Shown here piece by piece: positions 43,956 through 52,692 of a stretch of DNA of 64,000 bases. Position 1 is the first letter of the stretch, and each line of letters opens with the position of its first letter. The DNA is taken from positions 62,001 through 126,000 of the forward strand of contig NZ_JACOPV010000019.1 in the NCBI RefSeq assembly GCF_016881005.1. Reading direction: 5' to 3'. The notes beneath the pieces are model-generated. The model had not been told where the DNA came from, made no database searches, and saw only the letters and a list, made by a program, of their open reading frames with translations. The position numbers and the translations under genes are program-made. The DNA is from Pseudomonas arcuscaelestis (GTDB taxonomy: Bacteria; Pseudomonadota; Gammaproteobacteria; Pseudomonadales; Pseudomonadaceae).

Positions 43956-44978
43956 TTACCCTTGGCGGGTCGATTCGCGTGGGATCAGGGTCGCCAGCGG
44001 CGCGTCGATGCGCTGGCGCGTGCCGGTATCATTGATTTGCTCGAAGAGCAGCTCGATAGCCAGGGATGCAACGTCTTCCAGGTGCATGTTCAACGCGGTC
44101 AGCGGCGGGTTGCATTCGCGTGCGCGCAAGCCGTCGTAGCGTGTCACCACTTTCACGTCCTGAGGGATTTTCAGCCCTTTGTCCAGCAACGCGCGCACGG
44201 CGCCGGAGGCAAAGGCATCGACCGGCACACACAGGCCGTCGATACCTGGGTGCGCGTGCAACAACTCCATACACGCAGCCGCTCCGGCAGCTTCGCCACC
44301 GCCTTCATCTGCCCGAACAATTGCGGGCTGCTGATTGTTGGCCGCGCAATAGGCCCGGTAAGCCTGCTCCATGTCCAGGTAGGAATGCCGCGACTGCACG
44401 CCAATCACCAGCCCGATACGCTGCGCGCCTTGTTGCTGCAGGTGCGCGAGTAGCAGGTTGCCTATGGCTTCGTCATGCATGTCGATGTACGGCAAGGCCT
44501 GAGCCTCGGGTTGGCGCCCGATAGACACCAGCTTCACGCCGCGTTTGCGCAGGCGCGCAACATTGGGATCGTTGGCAACCGGCTCGATGATCACTGCGCC
44601 GTCGATATCCAGCGTATCCAGCAGCTCCCTGGCCTCATCCATGGGCGGTACCAGCACCAAAGCCACGCCCCGACGCAGCGCGGCTTCGGTTGCGGTCGCG
44701 GCAATTTCCATCAAAAAGCCCAGGCGTGACGAACCCCCGGCCACGGCAAACGGCATGGAGGAGAGCAGCGCAATGGCGTTGGCGCGACCGGTGCGCAGGC
44801 GCTGTGCACGCAGGTTGGGACTGTAACCCAGGCGTTCAGCAACTTCCTTCACCAGCGCCCGAGTGACCGGATCGACTTGCCCGCGATCATTCAGCGCGTG
44901 GGACACGGTGGTGCGCGAGACCCCGGCGGCGTTGGCAACATCGGCAATGGTCAGGCGGCGAGAAGTGCTGTTAGGCAT
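43956..44978 (-). CDS. LacI-family regulator of the NCS2/amidohydrolase operon
   Basis: 340 residues. The LacI helix-turn-helix and hinge are textbook (LTIADVANAAGVSRTTVSHALNDRGQVDP, LGYSPNLRAQRLRTGRAN), followed by a periplasmic-binding-like effector domain. It is divergent from the operon at 45232, and the gap carries two copies of an AAATCGATTT-centred palindrome of the CpG-centred kind that LacI proteins bind. It most likely represses the operon and is relieved by the imported heterocycle or a metabolite. Confidence 0.88.
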   Translation of the reverse strand: MPNSTSRRLTIADVANAAGVSRTTVSHALNDRGQVDPVTRALVKEVAERLGYSPNLRAQRLRTGRANAIALLSSMPFAVAGGSSRLGFLMEIAATATEAALRRGVALVLVPPMDEARELLDTLDIDGAVIIEPVANDPNVARLRKRGVKLVSIGRQPEAQALPYIDMHDEAIGNLLLAHLQQQGAQRIGLVIGVQSRHSYLDMEQAYRAYCAANNQQPAIVRADEGGGEAAGAAACMELLHAHPGIDGLCVPVDAFASGAVRALLDKGLKIPQDVKVVTRYDGLRARECNPPLTALNMHLEDVASLAIELLFEQINDTGTRQRIDAPLATLIPRESTRQG

Positions 44979-45065
44979 AGACGGTTGGCTCTTTAAACAA
45001 TGGCGGCAGTTATACGCTGCCTGAAGGCTATCAGCTACTCAGGTACACAGGGGGCGATGGATGCG

Positions 45066-45094
45066 TTGACAGTCGATTGGAACAGGAATACATT
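45066..45094 (+). promoter_or_regulatory. Sigma-70 promoter of the NCS2/amidohydrolase operon
   Basis: A perfect -35 TTGACA (45066-45071), a 17-nt spacer and TACATT (45089-45094). Transcription would start near 45100, inside the first LacI operator. Confidence 0.7.
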
Positions 45095-45096
45095 CC

Positions 45097-45133
45097 ACCC
45101 AAATCGATTTGGGTAAATAAACAAATCGATTTG
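45097..45133. promoter_or_regulatory. Tandem LacI-type operators over the transcription start
   Basis: ACCCAAATCGATTTGGGT (45097-45114) is a perfect 18-bp palindrome; CAAATCGATTTG (45122-45133) is a second copy. Centres are 22 bp apart, about two helical turns, so two dimers would sit on the same DNA face. The first immediately follows the -10. Confidence 0.8.
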
Positions 45134-45231
45134 GTTGGGCAGATGGCAGCATTTTCCCTACCAAGGCTCGTCCAGATCCAAATAACAATAATTCAATGGG
45201 CTGTCGCGGACGGCCCAGGTCGAGGTGGGAT

Positions 45232-46581
45232 ATGCCGGATATCGAAAAGAACCCTGTTAGCCCTGTTGATGAGCGCCTGCCGTGGCGCCAGTTACTGATG
45301 TTTGGAGCCCAGCATGTACTGGTCATGGCGGCATCGCCGATTGCATCGGTGTTCCTGATGGCCACAGCGCTGGGTTTTTCCAGTGAGTTGACGCTGCAAC
45401 TGCTCAGCGCCACCTTTCTGGTCTGCGGGTTGGGTACGTTGTTGCAGTCACTGGGCTTGCGCGGCTGCGGCGCACGCTTGCCATTCATCATGCTGCCCGG
45501 TGGCGCACCGATCATGCTGTTTATTCTGATCGCCCAGCAGAACGGGGTGGCAACGGCATCGGGCGCGGTGATTCTCACCGGTGTGTTCTATTTTCTGGTG
45601 CTGCCAGTGTTCCGCCGCCTGCTGCGGTTTTTTCCTTCGGTGGTGGTGGGCACCATGTTGCTGCTGGTCGCGGTCAACCTGGTCAAACTGTCGGGGCAGT
45701 TGATTGTTGGTGCGCCCGGCAGCGCGCATTTTGCCGCGCCCCAGCAACTGCTGCTGGCCTTTGCCACCATCGCCATTACCGTCCTCTGCGCGCGGCTGTT
45801 GCGCGGCACCCTGGGCCAGTTGTCGATTCTGCTCGGTTTGCTCGGTGGCAGTTTGCTTGCAGTCGCCATCGGCGCGTTCGACAGCACTGGCCTGAGCGTC
45901 TATCCGTTGCTGAGCCTGCCGACCTTCATGCCCTTTGGCGTGCCGCACTTCGATGTCTTCGCCTCCATTCCACTGATGCTGTTTTGCCTGGTTTCGATGG
46001 TAGAGGCCACCGGCCAGACCGTGGCCATCAGCGAAGCCGTGGACAAACCCCTCGACGTGCATAAAGACGTGGTGCGGACCATTCGCGGCGACGCCGTGAC
46101 CTCGATACTCGGTGGTTTCATGGGTACGTCAGTGATCATCACCAGTGGCGAAAACATCGGCGTGATTCGCGCCACCCATGTGCGTTCACGCTATGTGACG
46201 GCTGTTTCCGGCGTATTGCTGCTGGTCTTCGCGTTGCTCGCACCGCTGGCTCGGTTGATCGAAGGCGTACCTGAAGCCGTGGTCGGTGGTACCAGCCTGA
46301 TTGTGTTTGCCATCGTCGGCACCATGGGCATCGACATGCTGCGCAAAGTAGATCTGCGCAACCACGGCAACATGTACGTGGTGTCCATCGCCATGGCCGT
46401 CGGGCTGCTGCCGATTCTCGTGCCTGGCGTGTACAGCCAGTTCCCCAACGGCGTCGCCGGGTTGCTCGGCAATGGCGTGGCCATGGGCGCGCTGACCGCG
46501 GCCGTGATGAACTTCCTTTTTCATTGTCTTGGCCAGCAGCGCAACGCCGTTGATGCCAAGACCAAACTGATCAACTCCTGA
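45232..46581 (+). CDS. NCS2-family nucleobase:cation symporter
   Basis: 449 residues from ATG 45232 (GAGGTGGG upstream); an in-frame ATG at 45196 is poorer. About 14 hydrophobic segments are present. Family features include QHVLVMAASPIAS near the N-terminus, FPSVVVGTMLLLVAVNLVK, VEATGQTVAISEAV and GDAVTSILGGFMGTSVIITSGENIGVIRATHVRSR, the conserved NCS2 segment around helices 8-10. It probably imports a purine, pyrimidine or related heterocycle for the deaminase/hydrolase encoded next. Exact substrate cannot be called. Confidence 0.85.
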   Translation: MPDIEKNPVSPVDERLPWRQLLMFGAQHVLVMAASPIASVFLMATALGFSSELTLQLLSATFLVCGLGTLLQSLGLRGCGARLPFIMLPGGAPIMLFILIAQQNGVATASGAVILTGVFYFLVLPVFRRLLRFFPSVVVGTMLLLVAVNLVKLSGQLIVGAPGSAHFAAPQQLLLAFATIAITVLCARLLRGTLGQLSILLGLLGGSLLAVAIGAFDSTGLSVYPLLSLPTFMPFGVPHFDVFASIPLMLFCLVSMVEATGQTVAISEAVDKPLDVHKDVVRTIRGDAVTSILGGFMGTSVIITSGENIGVIRATHVRSRYVTAVSGVLLLVFALLAPLARLIEGVPEAVVGGTSLIVFAIVGTMGIDMLRKVDLRNHGNMYVVSIAMAVGLLPILVPGVYSQFPNGVAGLLGNGVAMGALTAAVMNFLFHCLGQQRNAVDAKTKLINS

Positions 46582-46602
46582 GCGCACACTAAGGCTTTTT
46601 CT

Positions 46603-48000
46603 ATGAACTGCACTGTTAGCAATCACCTGGCGGTTTCGCCGGAACACCTTACTGCGCCCGGTCAACTGCTGGCCCCCGACTGGCTGCTGTTGCCTGAAGG
46701 GCCGCGTCGGGACCACGCGGTACGCATTGTCGATGGCCACTTTGCCGATGTCGGTCCACTGGCGGTGCTGCAAGGGCGCTATCCCGACCATGGCGTGCTG
46801 CGGCTCGAACATCAGTTGTTGATGCCAGGCTTCATCGACACCCATCACCACCTCAGCCAGAGCTTTGGCAAAGGCCTGGTGTTCGGTGAACCGTCGGAGA
46901 TTTTCCGTCGTGTATGGATTCCCCTTGAAGGCTCGCTGGACTCCAATCTGCTTTACCTGACCAGCAAACTCGCCGCCTTCGAATCGCTGCGCGGCGGTTT
47001 CACCACCGTATGCGATGCCGGCACCCGCTCCAAGGAAGGTGTGGAGGCCATTGCCCAGGCAGTTCACGAGGTGGGCATACGCTGCGTGCTGGCCAAGACC
47101 TGCAACGACCTGGAAGGCGAGCGCGTCCTCGATGCCCGCCAAGTGTTATCAGTAGCTGAGCAACACCTGGCGGCGTGGGACAACGATCCGTTGATTACCC
47201 CGTCCCTGGCAATCCCGATTCCCGAGATTGCCACCGACCTCACCCTGGGCGCCGCATACCGCTTGTGCCATGAGGCGGGCAGGGTGTTCCAGAGCCATGT
47301 CAACGAACACCTGGTTGCGGTCGAGCGTTCCCTTGAACGGTATGGGGTAAGGCCACTTGAGCAACTGCACCGCGCGGGCGCGCTGGGGCCGGGAGCGCTG
47401 CTGGCCCACGCAACCCTGCTGACCTCGAACGAACTCTGCCTGCTGCGTGATAGCGGTGCGGCGGTAAGTTACAACCCGGTAGCGAGCGCCTGGAAAGGCA
47501 ATGCCGTTGCCCAGGCGCACCTGATGCACTGCCTGGGCATAGCGCTTGGACTGGGCACCGACGGCACACGCGGCGACGGCTTTCGTCTGCTCGATTACGC
47601 CGAAGCCGCACAACGCTTTGCTCATGGTTTGCCGGTAGGTGATTCGGTATGCGGCGGCGGCCAGTTATGGCTGGACATGGGCACCCAGAACGGCGCTGAC
47701 GTGCTAGGGCTGGGCAAGGTGACTGGGCGCATCGCGGTGGGAAAAGCAGCAGATTTTCTGCTGGTAGACCTGGCGGTACCCGAGTTGCTGCCATCGTGGA
47801 ACCTGCCCTGGGACCTGGTCAGGCTCGCCAACCGCGATCAGATCCAGGCTGTGGTGGTGCAGGGTAAGGTGCGCCTGTGGCAAGGCTGGCCCACCGACTG
47901 GGATGCACGTGAACTGATGCGCCGGGTCGATACCCTGGCGCGTAGCGTGGTCGACCAGGCTCCCATCCATAAAGTGCACCCCTTGCCGACTGTGGCATGA
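46603..48000 (+). CDS. Amidohydrolase, TRZ/ATZ / guanine-cytosine deaminase group
   Basis: 465 residues. Metal ligands are in place: HxH in PGFIDTHHHLSQSF, His in FQSHVNEHL, His in LLAHATLL, and the late Asp in GLGTDGTRG. The NPVASAWKGN loop and the C-terminal KAADFLLVDL and VVVQGKVRLW stretches fit aminohydrolases that act on triazines, guanine, cytosine or 8-oxoguanine. It follows the NCS2 permease by 21 bp, so the substrate is likely the imported nucleobase-like ring. No other ring-catabolism gene (uricase, dihydropyrimidinase) is nearby. Confidence 0.85.
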   Translation: MNCTVSNHLAVSPEHLTAPGQLLAPDWLLLPEGPRRDHAVRIVDGHFADVGPLAVLQGRYPDHGVLRLEHQLLMPGFIDTHHHLSQSFGKGLVFGEPSEIFRRVWIPLEGSLDSNLLYLTSKLAAFESLRGGFTTVCDAGTRSKEGVEAIAQAVHEVGIRCVLAKTCNDLEGERVLDARQVLSVAEQHLAAWDNDPLITPSLAIPIPEIATDLTLGAAYRLCHEAGRVFQSHVNEHLVAVERSLERYGVRPLEQLHRAGALGPGALLAHATLLTSNELCLLRDSGAAVSYNPVASAWKGNAVAQAHLMHCLGIALGLGTDGTRGDGFRLLDYAEAAQRFAHGLPVGDSVCGGGQLWLDMGTQNGADVLGLGKVTGRIAVGKAADFLLVDLAVPELLPSWNLPWDLVRLANRDQIQAVVVQGKVRLWQGWPTDWDARELMRRVDTLARSVVDQAPIHKVHPLPTVA

Positions 48001-48021
48001 CTGATCTGGAACCCGATAACG

Positions 48022-48735
48022 ATGAATCTACCATTCGACCCCCTGTATATCATTGCCGTAGCCGTGGCCTGCGGTGCGCTTATCCAGGGTACGACGGGCA
48101 TGGGCTTCGCATTGATCGTGGCGCCAGTGATGGGATTACTGGCACCGGAGTCCTTGCCCGTCAGCTTGTTGATCTTGATGCTGCCACTTAACGCCGCGGT
48201 CGCCTGGCGCGAGCGTAGCGCTATTGATTTCAGAGGCAGCTCGTGGATCACCCTGGGGCGTTTTGCCGGCACCTTTGGCGGTGTCTGGATATTGCTGGTG
48301 CTGCCAATTTCGCAGCTCAACCTGTTGATCGGGCTGTCAACGATCGCCGCCTGCCTGGTCACCTGGATGGCGCCGTCTTTCGTCCCCGGGCGCCGGGCGT
48401 TGATCTCGACCGGGGTGATCACCGGTATCACTGAAACAGCTACCGGGGTAGGCGGCCCGCCGCTTGCTCTGGTGTACCAGCACTCGCCAGTCGCCACGCT
48501 GCGAGGTTCTGTGGCCCTGTGCTTTTTAGTGGGCGAGGTGATCTCACTGGTGGTGTTGGCCATGGGCGGGCATTTGAACACCGAGCAGGTCTCACCCGTG
48601 TTGGCCTTGTGTGTGCCTCTGGCGCTGGGTGTGGTTGCCAGCCACTGGGCTCGCCATCTGATCAACGAGACGAGGCTGCGCCGCTTCGTGCTCATTTTCG
48701 CCTTCGTTTCCGGGGCGCTTCTGCTGGTGCAATAA
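48022..48735 (+). CDS. TauE/SafE-family membrane exporter
   Basis: 237 residues, about 8 membrane helices, with the family repeats GALIQGTTGMGFALIVAPVMGLL and TGVITGITETATGVGGPPLALVYQ. TauE/SafE proteins export sulfite, sulfoacetate or related anions. It lies between the amidohydrolase (21 bp) and the porin (47 bp), within the LacI-controlled operon. A role exporting a by-product, or taking up an organic anion, is possible; no sulfur gene is nearby. Confidence 0.83.
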   Translation: MNLPFDPLYIIAVAVACGALIQGTTGMGFALIVAPVMGLLAPESLPVSLLILMLPLNAAVAWRERSAIDFRGSSWITLGRFAGTFGGVWILLVLPISQLNLLIGLSTIAACLVTWMAPSFVPGRRALISTGVITGITETATGVGGPPLALVYQHSPVATLRGSVALCFLVGEVISLVVLAMGGHLNTEQVSPVLALCVPLALGVVASHWARHLINETRLRRFVLIFAFVSGALLLVQ

Positions 48736-48782
48736 GCAACACACCATCGCATTCCACAACAAGTACAAAAAAGGAATTCGCC

Positions 48783-50039
48783 ATGTTTGCTTTGAACAAC
48801 CCGATTACCCGGGCGGCACTGCTGTGCACGTCTGCCTGGTCCGCTGTGGTTGATGCTGGCTTGATTGATGACAGCAAGGCCACGGTATTGCTGCGCAACT
48901 ATTACTTCGACCGCGACTACAGTGACAGTGGTGCGGTGCAAAGCCAGCGCCGGGAATGGGCCCAGGGCTTTATCGTCAAAGGCACCTCCGGCTACACCCC
49001 GGGCACCGTGGGCCTGGGCCTGGATGTGCTGGGCCTTGTGGGCGTGAAGCTGGACAGCAGCCCAGACCGCAGCGCAACCGAACTGCTGCCCTACGACCAT
49101 GACGATGGCCGCGCGCCGGGCAGTTATGGTCGACTGGGCCTGACCGCCAAGCTGCGCCTATCGCACACCGAACTGCGTCTGGGAGAGCTACTGCCCGAAG
49201 TCCCCATCCTGCGTTTCAACGACGGCCGTTTGCTGCCACAGACCTTTCAAGGCGTCATGGTGACCTCCAAAGAGATCGATCACCTGACCCTGCATGCCGG
49301 CCAGATACACAGCTTCAGCCCGCGCAGTGCCGCAGACAGCGAAGACCTCTACCCATCGGTCAGCGGCCGTAGCGTTACCCGCGCGACCTCCGACCGTTTC
49401 ACCTTCGCGGGTGGCGAATACAGCCTTGGCAAGGATTCGGCACTGGGACTGTGGACGGCGGAGCTTGAGAACGTCTACCGCCAGAACTATTACAGCCTCA
49501 CTCACTACCAGCCGCTTGGCGCCTGGACAGTCGGCGGCGTGCTGGGCGCATTCGATACCTACGACTCAGGTCGCTCGCTGGCCGGAACACTGGACAACCA
49601 AGCCGCCTCGCTCCTGTTGTCTGCCGCCCATGGCGGCCACCGGTTTTACCTCGGGCTGCAGCGCATGTATGGCGAGGACGGCTGGGTCACCATTGACCGC
49701 TCGCTGGGCAGCACCCTGGCCAACGACATGTTTGCCAACACCTTTGTTTACGCCAACGAGCGCTCCTGGCAACTGCGGTATGACTATAACTTTGCCGCGC
49801 TGGGCATACCCGGCTTGACGCTGTTGATGCGCTACACCCACGGCGACCATATCAACAGCACCGAGACAACCAATGGCCGCGAGTGGGAGCGTGATGTGGG
49901 GCTGACGTACACCTTTCAGTTCCGTCAAATCAAGGGGCTTAGCTTGCGCTGGATCAACGCCGAAGTGGGGCGAGATTTTGGGGTGAATGACTTTACCGAG
50001 AATCGATTGATTCTGAGTTTGCCGGTTGAGCTTTTTTAG
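48783..50039 (+). CDS. OprD-family outer-membrane porin (heterocycle-operon copy)
   Basis: 418 residues from ATG 48783 (AAGGA upstream); the earlier open frame overlaps the TauE gene and is not coding. Family signatures: LIDDSKATVLLRNYYFDRDY, REWAQGFIVKGTSGYTPG, ERSWQLRYDYNFAALGIPGL and a C-terminal strand ending LELF-like in Phe. The predicted signal peptide is short, with a weak cleavage site (WSAVVDA). It is last in the LacI-controlled operon and is the likely outer-membrane entry for its substrate. Confidence 0.87.
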   Translation: MFALNNPITRAALLCTSAWSAVVDAGLIDDSKATVLLRNYYFDRDYSDSGAVQSQRREWAQGFIVKGTSGYTPGTVGLGLDVLGLVGVKLDSSPDRSATELLPYDHDDGRAPGSYGRLGLTAKLRLSHTELRLGELLPEVPILRFNDGRLLPQTFQGVMVTSKEIDHLTLHAGQIHSFSPRSAADSEDLYPSVSGRSVTRATSDRFTFAGGEYSLGKDSALGLWTAELENVYRQNYYSLTHYQPLGAWTVGGVLGAFDTYDSGRSLAGTLDNQAASLLLSAAHGGHRFYLGLQRMYGEDGWVTIDRSLGSTLANDMFANTFVYANERSWQLRYDYNFAALGIPGLTLLMRYTHGDHINSTETTNGREWERDVGLTYTFQFRQIKGLSLRWINAEVGRDFGVNDFTENRLILSLPVELF

Positions 50040-50304
50040 TGGTGTGGCCGCAAACGTACTGTTGTGTAGCAATTTTAGACGATCTGCACGATAACGTTGA
50101 CGATCAGATCCCAAGACGCCATCAACAACACCCAACATGTCTCTCTGGTTGATAAGCCCTGACCTACTTACCGGAGACTCATCATGACGCGCATTTCCAC
50201 CCGGGATCTTGAACAAGCCCCGAAGGCTTCTCGATGTCACCTGTAACAAGTTAATGCTCATGCACTCAGTTCCAGAGTCAATTAATGCAATGCAGGTACT
50301 TTCT

Positions 50305-50799
50305 ATGAAGCCGTCCGTATTTACACACCTGTTACATAGCGACATTGAAATCAAATTCATCCGTTGGACGCTGGTTATGATCTTCGTCCTGTTCGGCTAC
50401 GCCAAATGGTTTCCTTACGAGGCGCAAGGGCTATTGCCCTTGATAGGCAACAGCCCGGTACTGGGCTGGATGCACACCCTGTTCGGTATTCAAGGTGCCA
50501 GTTACGCACTGGGCGTCGCGGAGTGGACAATAGGGTTGGGCCTGGTGCTGGGTGCCTGGTTTCCCAGGGTCTCGGTTCTCGCATCGGCGGGATCCGTGGC
50601 GACTTACCTGACTACCATAACCCTGATCTTCTCCACCCCTGGTGGATGGGAGGCGTCGGCGGGCGGCTTTCCGGCCATGGGGGGGGCGACTGGCTTTTTG
50701 CTCAAGGACGTGGTGTTGCTGGCAGCTTCACTCGCGCTTCTCAAACACAGTGTGCTGCAAGTTCTGCCAGGCTTGCAGAAACCGAAAGCTGCCGTTTGA
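50305..50799 (+). CDS. YkgB/RclC-like DUF417 membrane protein
   Basis: 164 residues from ATG 50305; upstream in-frame ATGs (50209, 50290) lack good ribosome sites. Four membrane helices: FIRWTLVMIFVLFGYAKWFPYEAQGLLPLIGNSPVLGW, then ALGVAEWTIGLGLVLGAWF, a third (VLASAGSVATYLTTITLIFSTP) and GGATGFLLKDVVLLAASLAL. This matches DUF417/YkgB, which includes E. coli RclC of the reactive-chlorine response. The following AraC gene resembles RclR, supporting that role. Molecular function is unknown. Confidence 0.8.
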   Translation: MKPSVFTHLLHSDIEIKFIRWTLVMIFVLFGYAKWFPYEAQGLLPLIGNSPVLGWMHTLFGIQGASYALGVAEWTIGLGLVLGAWFPRVSVLASAGSVATYLTTITLIFSTPGGWEASAGGFPAMGGATGFLLKDVVLLAASLALLKHSVLQVLPGLQKPKAAV

Positions 50800-50850
50800 G
50801 CACTGAATTTTGCCGGTGTTGACATTGGGTTACGCGAGCCGAGGAGTTTC

Positions 50851-51681
50851 ATGAGCAGTCTTGACATCGTACTCAACCATTTCAATCTTCATGCTTCGAC
50901 CTACCATCAAGGTGGCTTTTGCGGCACGGCGGAGTACGCGGGCGAGAAGTGCTGCGGATACATCCATTTACTGCGCGCAGGTCGCGTTACATTTGAGGAT
51001 AAGTCCAAACAGGTCTTCCAACTCGAAGAACCAGGACTGATGATGATCGTGCGGCCCAATGCTTACAGGCTCACGGCGACGCAAGACTGTGGTGCGGAAT
51101 TGGTCTGCGCGACCTTGCAATTTGATGGAGGCGCCGACAATCCATTGTCCCGGGCTCTTCCGGACTACATCATCAGGCCGCTGAGTGAGTTGCCAAGCCT
51201 CGGCGGCTGCCTTGACTGGATCTTTCAGGAGGCAACAGGTCAGCAAGCAGCCCGAGAGCTGGTACTCAATCGCTTGTTTGAGCTGATGGTTATCCAGTTA
51301 CTACGTCATATCATGACCCGCCGTGAACTTCCTTGTGGGCTGATGGCGGGCTTGGCTGACACCCGCCTGTCACGCGCACTGACTCAAATCCATCAGCGCC
51401 CCGAGCAAAGCTGGACGGTCGCGGCGTTGGCCAGCATTGCCGGAATGTCTCGCGCTGGTTTTGCTGCGCATTTTCGCAAGGTGGTAGGGTTCTCTCCTGC
51501 AGATTACCTGCTGGAGTGGCGAGTGAGCCTGGCTCAAAAGCGTTTGCGTGAGGGGAGGCCGATAGCCTTGATTGCAGATGAGGTAGGTTATGAAAGCCCA
51601 TCCGCGATGGCCAGGGCATTCCGCCGTAAGGTTGGCAGCAGTCCCCGTCAATGGATACAGCAGGACGCTCGGCCTGGCTGA
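50851..51681 (+). CDS. AraC-family regulator, RclR-like
   Basis: 276 residues: an N-terminal cupin-type sensor domain and a C-terminal AraC DNA-binding domain (WTVAALASIAGMSRAGFAAHFRKVVGFSPADYL, IALIADEVGYESPSAMARAFRRKVGSSPRQW). The sensor half has Cys24 and Cys86; these align by position with E. coli RclR Cys21 and Cys89, the residues reported to sense hypochlorous acid. Cys34, Cys35 and Cys80 are extra. Placed 51 bp after the RclC-like gene, it probably activates it under oxidative chlorine stress; this is inference. Confidence 0.78.
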   Translation: MSSLDIVLNHFNLHASTYHQGGFCGTAEYAGEKCCGYIHLLRAGRVTFEDKSKQVFQLEEPGLMMIVRPNAYRLTATQDCGAELVCATLQFDGGADNPLSRALPDYIIRPLSELPSLGGCLDWIFQEATGQQAARELVLNRLFELMVIQLLRHIMTRRELPCGLMAGLADTRLSRALTQIHQRPEQSWTVAALASIAGMSRAGFAAHFRKVVGFSPADYLLEWRVSLAQKRLREGRPIALIADEVGYESPSAMARAFRRKVGSSPRQWIQQDARPG

Positions 51682-51957
51682 GCCATGGAACAGAAGGAGT
51701 ATCTTGTTCGGTGGAAATCGCTCTGTCTCTTTGTAGCGCAAAGCGTCTAACCTAGCGCCTCAGCTTCATAACAGACATTGCGCCCTGCGCCATAACGGCG
51801 TGGAAATCGGCAAGCGCGATTTCATGGGCGCATTCTGACCCAGGGCTCGCCCGGGGTTGAGCGAGGCTGTCGTTTCATACGTCTGCTGCGAGACCCGTGG
51901 TGGGCGCCGCCTTCGACATACTGATGGTTGGCGCACACGGCTCTTGCTGCTTGAATT
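51682..51957. other. Intergenic, AraC / GntR convergent
   Basis: About 276 bp between convergent genes. I see no hairpin with a T-run and no gene with recognisable content. Confidence 0.4.
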
Positions 51958-52626
51958 TCAATCGTGCTCAAGTTGAACGTATTCCAGCATTTTTTGGCTT
52001 CCATCAAGAATGTCGCTGCAGATTGCCTGACGAGCGCCCGCGCCATCGTGTTTCTTCAGTGCATCGAGAACGTCCCAGTGATGATCAATTGCCATACGCT
52101 CGTTGAAGCTCCCATAGGCGCGAGCAATAAGCGGTCCAGTACGCATCCATAAGCCGTCCAGCAGGCTGGTGAGTACCGGCATGTCGGCGATTTCCGTCAA
52201 GCTGAAGTGAAACTGGTGATTGAAGGTCAATGCTGCCTTCATGTCGTTGTCTTTGATCGCTATAAGATTGTTTTGAATGCAGGTTTGTAACTGCACCAAA
52301 TGCTGTGGGGTCGCCAACGATGCGGCGGTCTCGGCTGCCAATCCTTCGAGCGAAAGCCGGATGCTTCTGATCTCCAGGTACTGCTTGGACGTCAGTACCG
52401 GGACGCGAATGTCCCTCGGCGTTTTGAGAACCAGCGCCTGCTCTTTCGCCAATTGAAGAATGGCGTCCCGTACCGGCGTGACACTCGTACCCAATTGCTC
52501 GGCAAGGTCGCGTATGCGTAGCCGGTCGTTAGGCTGGAAGCGGCCGGTGATCAAGGCTTCCCGGAGCAAGCCATAGATACCGCTGCCAAGGTATGAGTGT
52601 TTCAGGTTCTCAATGGGGTAATTCAT
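51958..52626 (-). CDS. GntR/FCD-family regulator
   Basis: 222 residues. The GntR winged helix (GLLREALITGRFQPNDRLRIRDLAEQLGTSVTPVRDAILQL) is followed by an all-helical FCD ligand domain (Asp and His ligands in FNHQFHFSLTEIA and HHWDVLDALKKHD). It lies 66 bp downstream of the SDR gene on the same strand and may control the SDR and the divergent kinase/PLP-enzyme pair, whose shared upstream region carries a TATGATGCATCATA palindrome. Confidence 0.85.
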   Translation of the reverse strand: MNYPIENLKHSYLGSGIYGLLREALITGRFQPNDRLRIRDLAEQLGTSVTPVRDAILQLAKEQALVLKTPRDIRVPVLTSKQYLEIRSIRLSLEGLAAETAASLATPQHLVQLQTCIQNNLIAIKDNDMKAALTFNHQFHFSLTEIADMPVLTSLLDGLWMRTGPLIARAYGSFNERMAIDHHWDVLDALKKHDGAGARQAICSDILDGSQKMLEYVQLEHD

Positions 52627-52692
52627 TGCGTACTCGTATGCGGCACAGGCCCGGCTGGATGGGGAGGCTACCGGCAGTGATTATCGAGTAAC

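Noticed and set aside
48519..48782. N-terminal extension of the third OprD porin
   Set aside because: It overlaps the TauE gene out of frame; the ATG at 48783 has a ribosome site and gives a signal-peptide-like start.
50587..50594. GGATCC within the RclC-like gene as a VanR site
   Set aside because: It lacks the TGGATCCA core and lies inside coding sequence.
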